Positions 18,346 through 28,410 of a stretch of DNA of 64,000 bases are shown here, piece by piece. Below the pieces are notes generated by a model. It did no database searches. It had not been told where the DNA came from and saw only the letters and a list, made by a program, of their open reading frames with translations. Positions within the stretch are counted from its first letter, which is position 1; each line of letters begins with the position of its first letter. Position numbers and translations under genes: made by a program. Source of the stretch: DATADW01 sp963733905 (lineage in GTDB: Bacteria > Actinomycetota > Acidimicrobiia > Spongiisociales > DATADW01); contig CAVTEU010000020.1 in assembly GCA_963733905.1 (NCBI GenBank), forward strand, positions 1 through 64,000. The letters are read 5' to 3'.

Positions 18346-18400
18346 CCGTTTTTGGCGTCACCGGTCGTCGACCTAGCCCGCTGAGTGGCGCCAAAACGGG
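18346..18400. repeat. Palindromic repeat element, copy 1 (intergenic)
   Basis: Imperfect inverted repeat: the left arm CCGTTTTTGGCGTCAC (18346-18361) and the right arm GTGGCGCCAAAACGG (18385-18399) enclose 23 bases. It fills the gap between the convergent lipoprotein and SulP genes and may serve as a two-way terminator. A related element with the same TTTTGGCGTCACC start and GCCAAAACGGG end lies inside lutB at 44538-44590. Confidence 0.7.
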
Positions 18401-18401
18401 T

Positions 18402-20135
18402 TTACCACCGCGCCTCGAAGGTTTCGACCGCCTCCTCGACCGTCGTGAAAACACGGCCCGAGCTCATCCAGGAGGACCACGCGGCCAGGTGTCTCGCCTT
18501 CTCGATGGCTCGGGTAGGGAGCTGGGCGACCCACAGGGTCGTCCCACTGCTGGCCAGTTGCTGATCGGATTCCGCCATGACATCCAGCACCGTCACCGAC
18601 GTGTCGGCGGTGCCGCCCACGTCTAGGAGCACCACCTCGGGTGGAGGGTCCGCTTCGTCGACTCGGCGGTAGATCTCCGCTTGAACGCCGCGGATGTTCA
18701 TGGTGTACAGCCCGCCCTCGATGCGGATGACCAGCATGCCGGGTACCGGTACGTCTCCCGGCCGAGCCGGCTCCAGCGCCGCGCCACCCGGTGGCCGCTG
18801 CAACTCGAGGATCACTGGGTGGTTGAGACGACGCAGCACCAAATAGAGCGTGAGCACCACACCGGCTACCACCGCGAACAGGAGGTTGGTCACCAGCGCC
18901 ACCACTGCCGTGACGAGGGCAACGATCAACTCGACCCGGTCGACGCGGGCGACACGGCCCAGGTCGAAGAAGCTGATCAACCCGAGGACGGCAACGGTGA
19001 CGATCGAGGCGAGCGTGGCTTTGGGCAGGTCGCTCAGCACCGGAGCCAGGAAAAGCGCCACTCCGACCGCGAGCCCAGCAGTGACGAGTTCGCTCAGCTG
19101 CGTCCGAGCCCCGGCGTCGGCGTTGACCACGGTTTGGGAGAACCCGCCCGCCGCCGGGACCGCCTGGAAGAAGGCGCCGGCCACCGAGGCGGCACCGGCT
19201 GCGAAGGCCTCCTGGTTGTTGACGATTGGTGGATCGGTCGGCTGCCGGGTGCTTCGTCCAACCGCGATGGTCTCCATGTAGGCCAGCAGCCCGATTGCGA
19301 GCGCGTACGGGATGAGCCCAGGGACATGGTCCAGGGGTGGGACTACTACTCCGGGGAGCCCGCTGGGAACCGCGGGGATCAGGATCACCCCGGACTGATC
19401 GACATTGAAGATCGCCACCAGAAGGATCCCACCGGCCAGCGCCAGCAGCGGGCCGGGTATCCGCGGTGCCCACTGTTTGAGTGCCAGCAGCCCCCCGATG
19501 GTGACCGCTGAAATGAGCACCGTTATCGGGTTGGCATCATCCAGGTTCGTCAGCGCAAAGGTGACATTGCCGAAGAAGCCCTCACCGGCCGACTCGATCC
19601 CCAACAAATCGGGGAGCTGGGAAGCGAGGATGGTGAACCCGACGCCGATCTTGAGCCCGATGAGGACGGTATCGGAGATGGCGTCGACGATCCATCCCAG
19701 CCGCAAGACCCAGAAGAGCAGTACTGCGACGCCGACCATGAGGGTGAGCGTGATGGCTGTGCTTGCCATCTCGCTCTGGGGAGCATCCGTGCCGAGATTG
19801 GCGACCAAACCGACGCCGGTGAGCGCAACGATTGTCGACGTGGTGCTCAGACTCAACCGCCTGGCACCACCGAGCAGGGCATAGACAACCATTGGGACCA
19901 TGCAGGTGTAGAGCCCCATCTGGACAGGGAGGCCGGCCACGGTGGCGTAGCCCATCGCCTGTGGGATGACCACGGCACCCGCAGTGATCCCGGCCAGCAG
20001 GTCGGCTGTCAGCCAGTCCCGCTGGTAGAGGCGCATCCATCCGACAGCCGGTATCCACCGGGCGATGCCGGAGGCCGAGGACTGCTGCAATGCCGTGCGC
20101 TCGCCGGGCGTTGGGACCGAGGGCGTCTCGTTCAA
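18402..20135 (-). CDS. SulP-family anion transporter with STAS domain
   Basis: 577 residues. The SulP signature region is intact: YQRDWLTADLLAGITAGAVV, IPQAMGYATVAGLPVQMGLY, then VYALLGGARRLSLSTTSTIV. About 12-14 membrane helices follow, with the conserved FFQAVPAAGGFSQTVVNADA (family GG-R/F-S-R-T region). The C-terminal STAS domain (VIRIEGGLYTMNIRGVQAEI ... VVLLDVGGTADTSVTVLDVM) is complete. In STAS domains of sulfate carriers the central motif is usually D-x-S-G-V. Here it is DVGGTADTSV. Substrates of the family are sulfate, bicarbonate or dicarboxylates. No carbonic anhydrase is next to it, so the substrate cannot be assigned. Confidence 0.93.
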   Translation of the reverse strand: MNETPSVPTPGERTALQQSSASGIARWIPAVGWMRLYQRDWLTADLLAGITAGAVVIPQAMGYATVAGLPVQMGLYTCMVPMVVYALLGGARRLSLSTTSTIVALTGVGLVANLGTDAPQSEMASTAITLTLMVGVAVLLFWVLRLGWIVDAISDTVLIGLKIGVGFTILASQLPDLLGIESAGEGFFGNVTFALTNLDDANPITVLISAVTIGGLLALKQWAPRIPGPLLALAGGILLVAIFNVDQSGVILIPAVPSGLPGVVVPPLDHVPGLIPYALAIGLLAYMETIAVGRSTRQPTDPPIVNNQEAFAAGAASVAGAFFQAVPAAGGFSQTVVNADAGARTQLSELVTAGLAVGVALFLAPVLSDLPKATLASIVTVAVLGLISFFDLGRVARVDRVELIVALVTAVVALVTNLLFAVVAGVVLTLYLVLRRLNHPVILELQRPPGGAALEPARPGDVPVPGMLVIRIEGGLYTMNIRGVQAEIYRRVDEADPPPEVVLLDVGGTADTSVTVLDVMAESDQQLASSGTTLWVAQLPTRAIEKARHLAAWSSWMSSGRVFTTVEEAVETFEARW

Positions 20136-20276
20136 TGGGCGACCGATGGCATATTGCGAACCTAACGGTCTTCCCGTCCGTTCCTGACCCCGGGCGACGC
20201 AACCCGGGACATGCCGCTACGTTGAAGGTTTGCTTGCAAGACCGCGGGCGTTTGAGCAGGAATAGAGGAGGACGAC

Positions 20277-20574
20277 GTGCGACTGAGAGCGGGTTTGGTC
20301 ATCGGGTTCGGGGCCGGCTACATCGTGGGGGCCGCAGCAGGCAGGGAGCGTTACGAGCAGATCGCCCGCACCTGGCGCAAGCGCCCTCGAATCGCAACCG
20401 GGACAGACAGCGGTCGAAACGGGTCGCAAGCTCACCGGCCAACTGCGCGACCTCGCCGGCCGTGGCATGGAGTCCGCCTCGTCGACCATCAAGCGAACCG
20501 TGAGCTCCGCCAACGAGACCGACAAGGTCGTCGTTGCCGTTCCGACCAACGGGGTCGGGGCTTCGAGCAGCTGA
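20277..20574 (+). CDS. YtxH-like small membrane protein
   Basis: About 98 residues after bridging one frameshift near 20395. GTG at 20277 follows GAGGAG at 20265-20270. The start MRLRAGLVIGFGAGYIVGAA and the following AGRERYEQIARTWRK are typical of the short glycine-zipper YtxH-type proteins of Actinomycetota. The second half (TGRKLTGQLRDLAGRGMESA) is amphipathic. It is convergent with rpoD, ending 8 bases from the rpoD stop. Function unknown, probably envelope-associated. Confidence 0.6.
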
Positions 20575-20582
20575 CCCGGCGC

Positions 20583-21710
20583 TCAGCCCTCGCGCAGGTA
20601 ACCCTGGAGGCGGCGGGATCTGGCGGGGTGCCGCAACTTCGCCAGCGCCTTGGTCTCCAATTGACGGACCCTCTCCCGAGTGACGTTGAAGTGCGCCCCG
20701 ACCTCCTCGAGGGTGCGAACCCTGCCGTCGGCTAGCCCGAAACGCATCACGATCACCTGACGCTCCCGCTCATTCAGATCCTCGAGGGCGTGGGCCACGT
20801 ACTCCTGGAGTAGCCGGAACGAGGCGGCCTCGACCGGAACCTCCGCCTCGGAGTCCTCGACGAAGTCGCCCAGTGTCGACTCGTCGTCCTCGCCGAGCGG
20901 AGTCTCCAGCGACACCGGGTCCTGGGCGATCTGGCGTAGCTCGGTGACCCGGCCGGGGTCTACCTCCATCTCGCCTGCTATCTCGGCGATGTTGGGCTCG
21001 CGGCCCAACTCTTGGAGAAGTTGCCGCTGCACCTGTGCCAGCTTGTTGATCGTCTCCACCATGTGGACCGGCACCCTGATGGTTCGCGCCTGGTCGGCCA
21101 AGGCCCGGGTAACCGCCTGTCGGATCCACCACGTGGCATAGGTGGAGAACTTGAAGCCCTTGCGGTAGTCGAACTTCTCGACCGCTCGCATCAGCCCGAG
21201 GTTGCCCTCCTGGATCAGGTCGAGCAGCGGCATCCCCCGCCCTACGTACTTCTTGGCTATCGAAACCACGAGACGCAGGTTCGCCTCGACCAGGCGGTCC
21301 TTGGCTTGCTGGCCGATGCGCGCCGTCCGTTGCAGGATGACCCGGTCCTCGGTGGAGAACTGACCGGCGGCGAGTTTGTCGGCCGCCTTGACCCCCGCCT
21401 CCACCTGGAGCGCCAACTCGACCTCCTGCTGGGGGGTGAGCAGCGGCACCCGACCGATCTCCTGGAGGTACATCCTGACGGGGTCGGACACCGAGACGAG
21501 TTCCTCTGCGGTGATGCCGGTGGCGAGCGCGTCTGGTCCCTCCTCGGCGATCGCGATGTCGGCGGCGCGGAGTCTCTCGAAAACGGTCTCGAAGGACTCT
21601 GCCGGGGCCCGGGCATCCTCCAGCGCCTGGAGGACCTCGGACGCGGTGAGGAATCCCCTCTGCGTTCCACGTCTCGTCAGATCGGCTACGACCGCGTCGG
21701 TGTCGATCAC
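20583..21710 (-). CDS. rpoD: Primary RNA polymerase sigma factor
   Basis: 375 residues. Region 1.2 (VSDPVRMYLQEIGRVPLLTP), regions 2.1-2.4 (ANLRLVVSIAKKYVGRGMPL, DLIQEGNLGLMRAVEKFDYR, KGFKFSTYATWWIRQAVTRA), region 3 and region 4 with its helix-turn-helix (TLEEVGAHFNVTRERVRQLE) are all complete. The N-terminal extension is short compared with proteobacterial RpoD and begins with a helical section (FLTASEVLQALEDA) as in actinobacterial SigA. Its ATG overlaps the dnaG stop by 4 bases, giving the classic dnaG-rpoD macromolecular-synthesis operon. No frameshift. Confidence 0.96.
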   Translation of the reverse strand: MIDTDAVVADLTRRGTQRGFLTASEVLQALEDARAPAESFETVFERLRAADIAIAEEGPDALATGITAEELVSVSDPVRMYLQEIGRVPLLTPQQEVELALQVEAGVKAADKLAAGQFSTEDRVILQRTARIGQQAKDRLVEANLRLVVSIAKKYVGRGMPLLDLIQEGNLGLMRAVEKFDYRKGFKFSTYATWWIRQAVTRALADQARTIRVPVHMVETINKLAQVQRQLLQELGREPNIAEIAGEMEVDPGRVTELRQIAQDPVSLETPLGEDDESTLGDFVEDSEAEVPVEAASFRLLQEYVAHALEDLNERERQVIVMRFGLADGRVRTLEEVGAHFNVTRERVRQLETKALAKLRHPARSRRLQGYLREG

Positions 21711-23485
21711 TTCAGACCCCCACGCAACGCTCTCCGTGATTGCTCCAACGCTATCAACTCGGTGAGCAGCCGGGAATGGGTGTCTCCGTCCACCGGTTCG
21801 ACGCGCTCCAAACGCCGGCGCAGATCGGCGATCCGCCGCTCCATCGCCCAGGAGCGCAGGCTGGCCACCACCTCGACCGGGTCGTCGAGCGGACGGTCGT
21901 CGACGGCGAGCGAGCGGAGCAGCTCGGCCACCGTGGTGTCCTCGTCACCGAGGAGGGAGCCCATGTCGAGCGGATGGCCCGGTTCGGCTCCCTCGGCGAG
22001 GGCGGGGGCGAGCCGGGCGAGTGCGGCGAGGTGCTCGTCGGATGTGAACCAGTCGGCAGAAACCTCGATCGTGGCCATCGGCCCGGGGTTGGCCACGAGC
22101 AGTCGGAGCAACTCGCGTTCGGCGCGCTCCTGACCGCTTCGGCGCGGAGCGGATGTCGCCGGCGACGGGGTGCGTCGGACGCCACCGGCGGCGTCGATCA
22201 CCGCTCCCTCAACGAGCGCCTGATCGGTGCCGGTGCGGCGGGCGACGTGGCGGATGTACTCCTCACGGGCGATCGGGTCGCCCTGCTCGGCGAGCAAAGG
22301 GGCCACTTCCTTGACGGCCCGCGCCCGGCCTTCGGGCTCGTCGAGGTCGAAGCTCTCCAGCATCCGGTCGATGCGGAAGCGGACCAGCGGGACGGCCGTG
22401 TCCACGGCCTGCTGGAGCTCGGCAAGCCGGCCTTCCTGGGCGAGGTCGGCCGGGTCGTTGCCAGCCGGCATCATCGCCACCCGGAGGTCGAGCCCCATCT
22501 CGAACGGCGAGCGGAGCTGACCGCCACGCAGTGCTGCGCCGGCGCCCGCCTGGTCGGCATCGAAGGCGAGGACCACGCGGTCGGCGAACCGTCGAAGCAG
22601 GTCGATGTGCTCCTCGCCCAACGCGGTCCCACAAGTGGCCACCGCCTCGGGGATCCCGTTGCGATGGCAGGCGATCACATCGGTGTACCCCTCGACCACC
22701 ACCGACCTTCCGGCGCGGGTGATGGGCGCCTTTGCCAGGTCGAGCCCGTAGAGAAGCCGCGCCTTCTGGTAGAGCTTGGTCTCGGGGGTGTTGAGGTACT
22801 TCGGCCCCTCGCCATCGAGGAGCCGCCCACCAAAGCCCACCGGGTCTCCACGCAGATCTTGGATGGGGAATAGGACGCGGCCGTGGAACCAATCGCGCAG
22901 GCGGCCATTCCTCCCCCTGGCCGCCAGCCCCGTGTCGAGCATCGCCCGATCCGAAATCCCACGCCCGCCGAGGTCGCGGGCAAGCACGTCCCAGTCGGCG
23001 CCCTGCGCCGCCGGGGACCAGCCGATCCGGTAGTGCTCGACAGTGTCGGCGTCGTATCCGCGTCCCCGCAGGTAAGCCCGTGCCTTTCCGGCGTCGGAGC
23101 CATCGAGCAGCCGCCGGTGATAGAAGTCGACCGCGGCGGTCATCGCCTCGACCAGGCGGTCGCGATCGCTCCGCCGTCGTTTCTCGCCGGGGTCCCGTTC
23201 CAGCGTGATCCCCGCCTGGGAAGCGAGCTCCTCGACCGCCTCGTTGAAGTCGAGGCCCTTGGTGTCCATGAGGAACTTGAAGACATCTCCACCCTGGTGG
23301 CAGCCGTGGCAATACCACACCGCCTTGGCCGGGTCGAGCGACAGCGAGGGCGTCTTCTCCTGATGGAAGGGACAGATCGCCATGTAGCTCTTGCCCGTCC
23401 GGCGCACCGTGGTCACCGTCTGGACGAGTTCCACCAGGTTGGTTGCGGTCCGCACCCGCTCGATGTCGTCGCGGCGGAAGGTCAC
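21707..23485 (-). CDS. dnaG: DNA primase
   Basis: 592 residues, uninterrupted. The N-terminal CHC2 zinc-binding domain has CPFHQEKTPSLSLDP and WYCHGCHQGGDVFKFL. The RNA-polymerase core carries the Toprim motif VVVEGYTDVIACHRNGIPEA, then GTALGEEH and VVLAFDADQAG with the metal-binding acids. The C-terminal 140 residues are the DnaB-interacting region and vary between species. It synthesises RNA primers for replication. rpoD follows with a 4-base overlap. The divergent VIT1-family gene starts 75 bases away. Confidence 0.96.
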   Translation of the reverse strand: MTFRRDDIERVRTATNLVELVQTVTTVRRTGKSYMAICPFHQEKTPSLSLDPAKAVWYCHGCHQGGDVFKFLMDTKGLDFNEAVEELASQAGITLERDPGEKRRRSDRDRLVEAMTAAVDFYHRRLLDGSDAGKARAYLRGRGYDADTVEHYRIGWSPAAQGADWDVLARDLGGRGISDRAMLDTGLAARGRNGRLRDWFHGRVLFPIQDLRGDPVGFGGRLLDGEGPKYLNTPETKLYQKARLLYGLDLAKAPITRAGRSVVVEGYTDVIACHRNGIPEAVATCGTALGEEHIDLLRRFADRVVLAFDADQAGAGAALRGGQLRSPFEMGLDLRVAMMPAGNDPADLAQEGRLAELQQAVDTAVPLVRFRIDRMLESFDLDEPEGRARAVKEVAPLLAEQGDPIAREEYIRHVARRTGTDQALVEGAVIDAAGGVRRTPSPATSAPRRSGQERAERELLRLLVANPGPMATIEVSADWFTSDEHLAALARLAPALAEGAEPGHPLDMGSLLGDEDTTVAELLRSLAVDDRPLDDPVEVVASLRSWAMERRIADLRRRLERVEPVDGDTHSRLLTELIALEQSRRALRGGLK

Positions 23486-23559
23486 CTGCCGAGTGTACGG
23501 CCGGGGGGTGACTGCTCAGGGACGAGGCCCGGCACGGCGTTGCCCGTAAACTCCGTCCC

Positions 23560-24288
23560 GTGGACTCGAGCTCAGCAGCGATCGGAGAGACTCCGCCGTA
23601 CCGGCCCCATCTGGGTGATTCCCGGCAGTACTGGCGCGACATCATCCTCGGGGTCAACGACGGGCTGGTCTCGATCTTCCTCCTCGTCGCCGGCGTGGTC
23701 GGCGGAGGCCTCTCCACCAGCGACGTCCTGCTGACCGCCATCGCCGGCGCGGTGGCCGGGGCTATCAGCATGGCGGCCGGGGAGTACCTCGCCACCAAGT
23801 CCCAGGATGAGGTGTTCCGCGGCGAAATGGCTCTCGAGGAGGAGCACTTCACCTACCACCGCCAACGAGAGGTCGACGAGCTCGAGGAGTTGCTGGCCGA
23901 CCTGGGGCTCCACGGGGAGGTGCTGAAGGCGGCCACCGCCCAACTCGCCGAGAACGACGAGTCGATGCTCAAGGTGATGATGGCGCTCGAGTTCGGGGCT
24001 CTGGAAAAGGAGCGACGCTCGCCCTGGAAGGCGATGATCGCATCCGGTGCCCTGTTCCTGGTGGGGGCGCTTCCCTCGGTGGTCCCCTTCTTCTTCGTGA
24101 CCGAGACGCGCACCGGGCTCATCTGGGCGGCGATCTTCGCCGGGATCGGGCTGTTCACGGTGGGGTTCGTGAAGTCGGTGGTCACCCGCAGCCATCCGTT
24201 GCGCTCCGGCTTGGAGAACTTTGCGGTCGCCGCCGGCGGTGCCGGGGTCAGCTACCTCATCGGGAGTCTGTACGGTCGGGTGGCGTAG
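23560..24288 (+). CDS. VIT1/CCC1-family iron/manganese transporter
   Basis: 242 residues. YWRDIILGVNDGLVSIFLLV is the signature first helix of the vacuolar iron transporter family, followed by AIAGAVAGAISMAAGEYLAT. The long hydrophilic metal-binding region (QDEVFRGEMALEEEHFTYHR to ALEFGALEKERRSPWKAMIA) is rich in Glu. Three more helices complete the five-helix fold. The family moves Fe2+ or Mn2+ out of the cytosol in exchange for protons. GTG at 23560 is the best start. Seven-base tandem repeats begin 7 bases after the stop. Confidence 0.92.
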   Translation: MDSSSAAIGETPPYRPHLGDSRQYWRDIILGVNDGLVSIFLLVAGVVGGGLSTSDVLLTAIAGAVAGAISMAAGEYLATKSQDEVFRGEMALEEEHFTYHRQREVDELEELLADLGLHGEVLKAATAQLAENDESMLKVMMALEFGALEKERRSPWKAMIASGALFLVGALPSVVPFFFVTETRTGLIWAAIFAGIGLFTVGFVKSVVTRSHPLRSGLENFAVAAGGAGVSYLIGSLYGRVA

Positions 24289-24294
24289 AGCCGG

Positions 24295-24315
24295 AGACGG
24301 CAGACGGCAGACGGC
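24295..24315. repeat. Heptameric tandem repeat AGACGGC (3 copies)
   Basis: Three perfect copies of AGACGGC, starting 7 bases after the stop codon of the VIT1-family gene. Part of the dispersed family also seen at 5415, 39691, 54841, 58432 and 63193. Confidence 0.85.
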
Positions 24316-24377
24316 AGCCAGAGGCCGGTGATCGCCATCAAGTCTGGGATTCGATCTCGACTTCTTCAGGAGAATCG

Positions 24378-25721
24378 GTGGAGCTTTACCAACTCGGCAT
24401 TGAGGAACTCGCTGCCGGATACCGCGCCCGGGAGTTCTCGTCCGGTCGAAGTGGTCGAAGCGCTGCTGGCGAGGATCGAGGCGGTCGGGGACGAGATCGA
24501 CGCCTTCGCCACGGTCACCGCCGAGACGGCCTGCGGCAGGCCAGTCGAGGCCGAAAGGGCCCTGGGTCGAGGGGACGACAGACCGCTTGCTCGGGATCCC
24601 CATAGCGGTCAAGGATCTGATCGACACCGCCGGGATCGTCACCGAAGCAGGCAGCGCCCTGTTCGCCGGCCGGACGCCATTCGAGGACGCCCCGGTGTGG
24701 AGTGCGCTGCGCGAGGCGGGGTGCGTGCTCATCGGAAAGGCTCGGACCCACGAATTCGCCTTCGGCTCCTCCACTCCGCCGACCACGAACCCGTGGAACC
24801 CGGCGCACATCCCTGGTGGATCCTCGGGTGGGAGTGCCGCTGCTCTCGCTGCCGGTTTGACCCCCGCCGCGGTAGGGACCGACACCGCAGGGTCGATCAG
24901 AATCCCCTCCGGTCTATGTGGCACCGTCGGTCTGAAGCCAACGGCGACTCTGGTACCGACGCTCGGCGTGGTTCCTTTGTCCTGGACCCTCGACAACGTC
25001 GGGCCCATGGCTCGCAGCCCTCGCGACTGTGCGCTGATGCTCGAGGCGATGATGGCGGGGGCCCCGGGCACCGCACCCTCGACCGCTGGGGATGTCGCTG
25101 GATGGCGGGTTGGCGTGCTGACAAATCCCGGACCCCTCTCCGACGGAGTGGCCGAAGCCGTGAGGTCAGCGTCCCAGCACCTGACCGATGCCGGAGCGGT
25201 GTTGGACGAGATCGAGATCCCCGACTTCGAGGCGTGTGTCGACCTCGACTTCGACATCATCGACGCCGAGGCGGCGCTCTACCACCGCCCCTGGTACGAG
25301 AAGCGCCTTTCCGAATACACCGGTGAGGTCGGGCCGCGGGTCGGCACCGGGTTCTCCATCGGCGCCACTGACTACCTCGAAAACCGGCGGCGTGCCGATG
25401 CGTACCGCACCATCTTCCTCGATGCACTCACGCGATCGCGACCTGATCCTTCTCCCAGGTATGCCCGCTCCGGCGCCGCGGATCGGCGATGAGATGCTGC
25501 AGATGGGCGAAGAGATCGACCAGTACGACCACGCCCTCTGCCGCAACACGTCCTTCGCCAACCTCACCGGACTCCCCGCCCTGGCGGTCCCCGCCGGTCT
25601 GGAGGCGGGCCTCCCGGTCGGCGTGCAACTCGCCGCGCGACACTTCGATGACTACCGACTCCTCGCCGCCGGCCAGGTCCTCTGGGAGAGGCTCGATCCC
25701 CCCCGACTTGCGCCGATCTGA
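24378..25721 (+). CDS. Amidase-signature family hydrolase
   Basis: About 447 residues after bridging frameshifts near 24440, 24585 and 25430. The amidase signature is complete: GIPIAVKDLIDTAG holds the catalytic Lys, and GGSSGGSAAALAAG plus GTDTAGSIRIPSGLCG hold the cis-Ser and nucleophile Ser. Next comes GLKPTATLVPTLGVVPLSWT, then DNVGPMARSPRDCALMLEAM. The C-terminus RNTSFANLTGLPALAVPAGL is typical. GTG at 24378 has CAGGAGA 5-10 bases upstream. These enzymes hydrolyse amides, for example allophanate or aryl amides. GatA itself is less likely because no gatB or gatC is near. It sits at the edge of the catabolic island and could act on an amide intermediate. Confidence 0.88.
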
Positions 25722-25747
25722 GACGGAAGCAGCGACTGCGTCGCTGC

Positions 25748-25775
25748 GTGGTTGGTGGTTGGTGGTAAGTGATCG
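25748..25775. repeat. Heptameric tandem repeat GTGGTTG (4 units, degenerate)
   Basis: Units GTGGTTG, GTGGTTG, GTGGTAA and GTGATCG in tandem, 27 bases after the amidase stop. Complementary units lie at 25853-25873, so the two blocks can pair across about 77 bases. The 25722-25885 gap between convergent genes holds nothing else. Confidence 0.65.
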
Positions 25776-25852
25776 GTGAGATTCCCCCCGAGGAGTTGAG
25801 CCGTTCCAGCCCTCCCCCATTGACGTCTCGACATCGGCAGAGCGATCCTTAC

Positions 25853-25873
25853 CTACCACCCACCACCTACCAC
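25853..25873. repeat. Inverted heptameric repeat CTACCAC (3 units)
   Basis: CTACCAC, CCACCAC and CTACCAC in tandem, ending 13 bases before the stop codon of the molybdenum hydroxylase gene (minus strand). It is the near reverse complement of the block at 25748-25775 and together they may form a long imperfect stem for two-way termination. Confidence 0.65.
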
Positions 25874-25885
25874 CTAGAACCGATT

Positions 25886-28232
25886 TCAGCGGGCGGCGAC
25901 GGCTCTGGCTATGTCGTCGGGGGTGACCGGGATCCGATCGATCTCGACTCCCAGTGGGGAGAGGGCGTCGTTGACCGCGTTGAGGATCGCCGCCGGTGCC
26001 CCGATGGTGCCCCCCTCCCCCATCCCCTTGGCACCCGTGGTGCTCACCGTGGAAGGGGTCTCCAGGTGGTGGATCTCGATCGATGGGACCTCGGCGGAGG
26101 TGGGCACCAGGTAGTCCATGAAGCTCGTCGCCAGCGGTTGGCCGGCGGGGTCGAAGACCAGACGCTCGTACAGGGCGGCGCCGATGCCCTGTGCCACCCC
26201 ACCGGTGATCTGGCCATCGACGATCAAAGGGTTGATCATCACCCCGCAATCCTCGGTCACCAGATAGCGGACGATCCTCACCTGCCATGTGGCTGGGTCG
26301 ATCTCGACCACGGCGAGGTGGGCGGCGTTGGAGAATGTCCCCGGCGGGTCGGAGGAACCCCACTCCTCCAACTCGGCACGCTCGTCGGGTGGAAGCCGGT
26401 GTGGTGAGTGGTAGACCGATCGGGCCAGTTCGGGCAGCGACATCCCCGACTCGGGTACCCCACGGACACCGAAACGCCCACCCTCGAACACCACGTCCTC
26501 GGGTGCCGCCTCGAGCAGGTGGGCCGCGATCCGCGTCAGTCGCTCCACAAGCCGGTCTGCAGCCTCAGTGGCGGCGTCACCCGACAACACGACCGACCTA
26601 CTGGCAAACGTGCCCCAGCCGTAGGGAATGGCATCGGTGTCCCCTTGGACCACACGCACGTCGGCCGGTGTCAGCGCAAGCCTGTCGGCGACCATCTGGG
26701 CGAGGGTCGTCGCGTGCCCCTGACCGTGCGAGACGGTTCCGGCGAGGACGGTGGCGCCCCCCGAGGGGTCGATCCGGACGTGGGCGGTTTCGTACCCCGG
26801 CGTGATGCCCATGAGCCGTTGCCCGAAGACCGGGGTCCCGTACGCGGTGCGCTCGGAGAACACCGACAACCCGACACCCAACAGAGGCTGCCCGTCGTCC
26901 GGTGAGCCTTGCTCGTTGCGCCGTTCCCTCAGCGACTCGTAACCGGCCGCCGTCATCACGTCCTCGAGAGCCTCGAGGTAGCTCCCCTCGTCGTAGAGGA
27001 TCCCGGTTGCGCCCCGATAGGGGAACTCGTCGCGCCTGATCAGGTTGCGGCGCCGTATCTCAGCCGGGTCCATCCCGAGACGGGCCGCCGCCTTGTCCAT
27101 CACCCTCTCCATCGCCAGCGTGATCTGGGGACGTGACACCCCCCGATAGGGCGCCATCGGGGGCTTGTTGGTGGCAATTGCCCTGGTGTGGGCGCTGTAG
27201 TGCTGGAGCCGGTATGGCCCGGGCATCTCTGTGGCGGCCATGAGCGGCTCGACACCCCCGGTGAACGGGTAGCAGTGGTAGGCGCCGACGTCGCACCAGA
27301 TGTCGGTGGCGAGCCCGAGAAGAGTTCCCTCGGCGTCGAAGCCCGCACGGACGCTATGACGCTGCTCGTGCCCCTGGAAGGCGGACTGCAGGTTCTCTCG
27401 GCGGTCCTCGACCCATTTGAGCGGCCGGCGGGTGAGCACGGCCGCAGCAGCTACCGCCAGCTCCTCGCGGCCCACGGCGCACTTCTGCCCGAAGCCCCCG
27501 CCGACGTCGGGGGCGATCACCCTCACCAGGTGCTCGGCCAGCCCGAGCGTGTCGGCGATGGCGGTGCGCACGATGTGAGGAACCTGGGTGGAGGCGTGCA
27601 ACGACAGCCGCCCGTCGCGCCGATCCCATTCCGCAACCACACCGCGACCCTCCATGGGCGCAGCGGTGACCCGGCCGGAGTCGAAGATGCCTTCGACCAC
27701 AACCGCCGCACCGGCGAGGATGTCCGTCGAGCGCCGCGTCCTGGAACATGGGCAGGTCGAGCAGCACGTTGCCGGGAGCCTCCGCATGAACCGGCTCAGC
27801 ACCTTCGGCCAGGGCATCGTCGATCGACGAGACGGCCGGTGTCTCGTCGTACTCCACCCAGACCAGGTCGGCTGCGTCCTCGGCGGCGCCACGAGTTCTC
27901 GCCAGCACCAAGGCCAGGGGCTCGCCGACATACCTGACCCGGTCCGTGGCCAGCAGTGGCATATCGGTGGGGACGAACTGGGGCCGGTGGAGCACGGGAC
28001 GGAGCGGATTGGTGTGAGCGAGGTCTGCGGCGGTGAGCACGGCGAAGACCCCCGGGGCCTTGCTGGCTTCCGAGGTCTCGACCTCGGCGAGGGCGGCGGC
28101 GGCGACCTGGGACCTGACGATTGCGACGTGGAGCAGACCAGGACGGGAGATGTCGTCGACGAAGCGGGTATCACCGGTGAGAAAGTGCTCGTCCTCGAGC
28201 CGGGCGATCGGTGCGCCCGTCCATGTGGTCAT
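25886..28232 (-). CDS. Xanthine-dehydrogenase-family molybdopterin-binding (large) subunit
   Basis: About 782 residues with one frameshift near 27725. N-terminal RLEDEHFLTGDTRFVDDISR and LATDRVRYVGEPLALVLART, then APDVGGGFGQKCAVGREELA, the Mo-cofactor GGGFG loop. PPMAPYRGVSRPQITLAMER stands at the substrate-site loop. VSHGQGHATTLAQMVADRL and the C-terminal TTGAKGMGEGGTIGAPAAIL carry the cofactor contacts and the catalytic Glu. The loop lacks the CSFR signature of form I CO dehydrogenase, so it is a hydroxylase of another substrate such as an N-heterocycle. No FAD or 2Fe-2S subunit is in the window. It is divergent from the LLM oxidoreductase gene, with a 178-base shared upstream region. Confidence 0.9.
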
Positions 28233-28410
28233 CGTCGGCCCGGCCTCCAGTGGTGGACCGCCATCACCCTCTACCCCGGTCCCGGCGCGGAACGTCCATC
28301 GATCGAATCTTGGCACCCGACGGGCGCGCTGCGACCACATCGACGGGTAGCCATCACTAGATTCCCGCGACCGATCCCGAGACACAGAGCATGGGTGGGG
28401 CACCAAGGCG

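Noticed and set aside
24378..25721. gatA of the Glu-tRNA(Gln) amidotransferase
   Set aside because: No gatB or gatC is near, the gene lies at a catabolic island, and the substrate-binding regions look like general amidases.
25886..28232. Aerobic CO dehydrogenase large subunit (coxL form I)
   Set aside because: The active-site loop reads PYRGVSRPQ, not the CSFR motif of form I, and no coxM or coxS genes are nearby.
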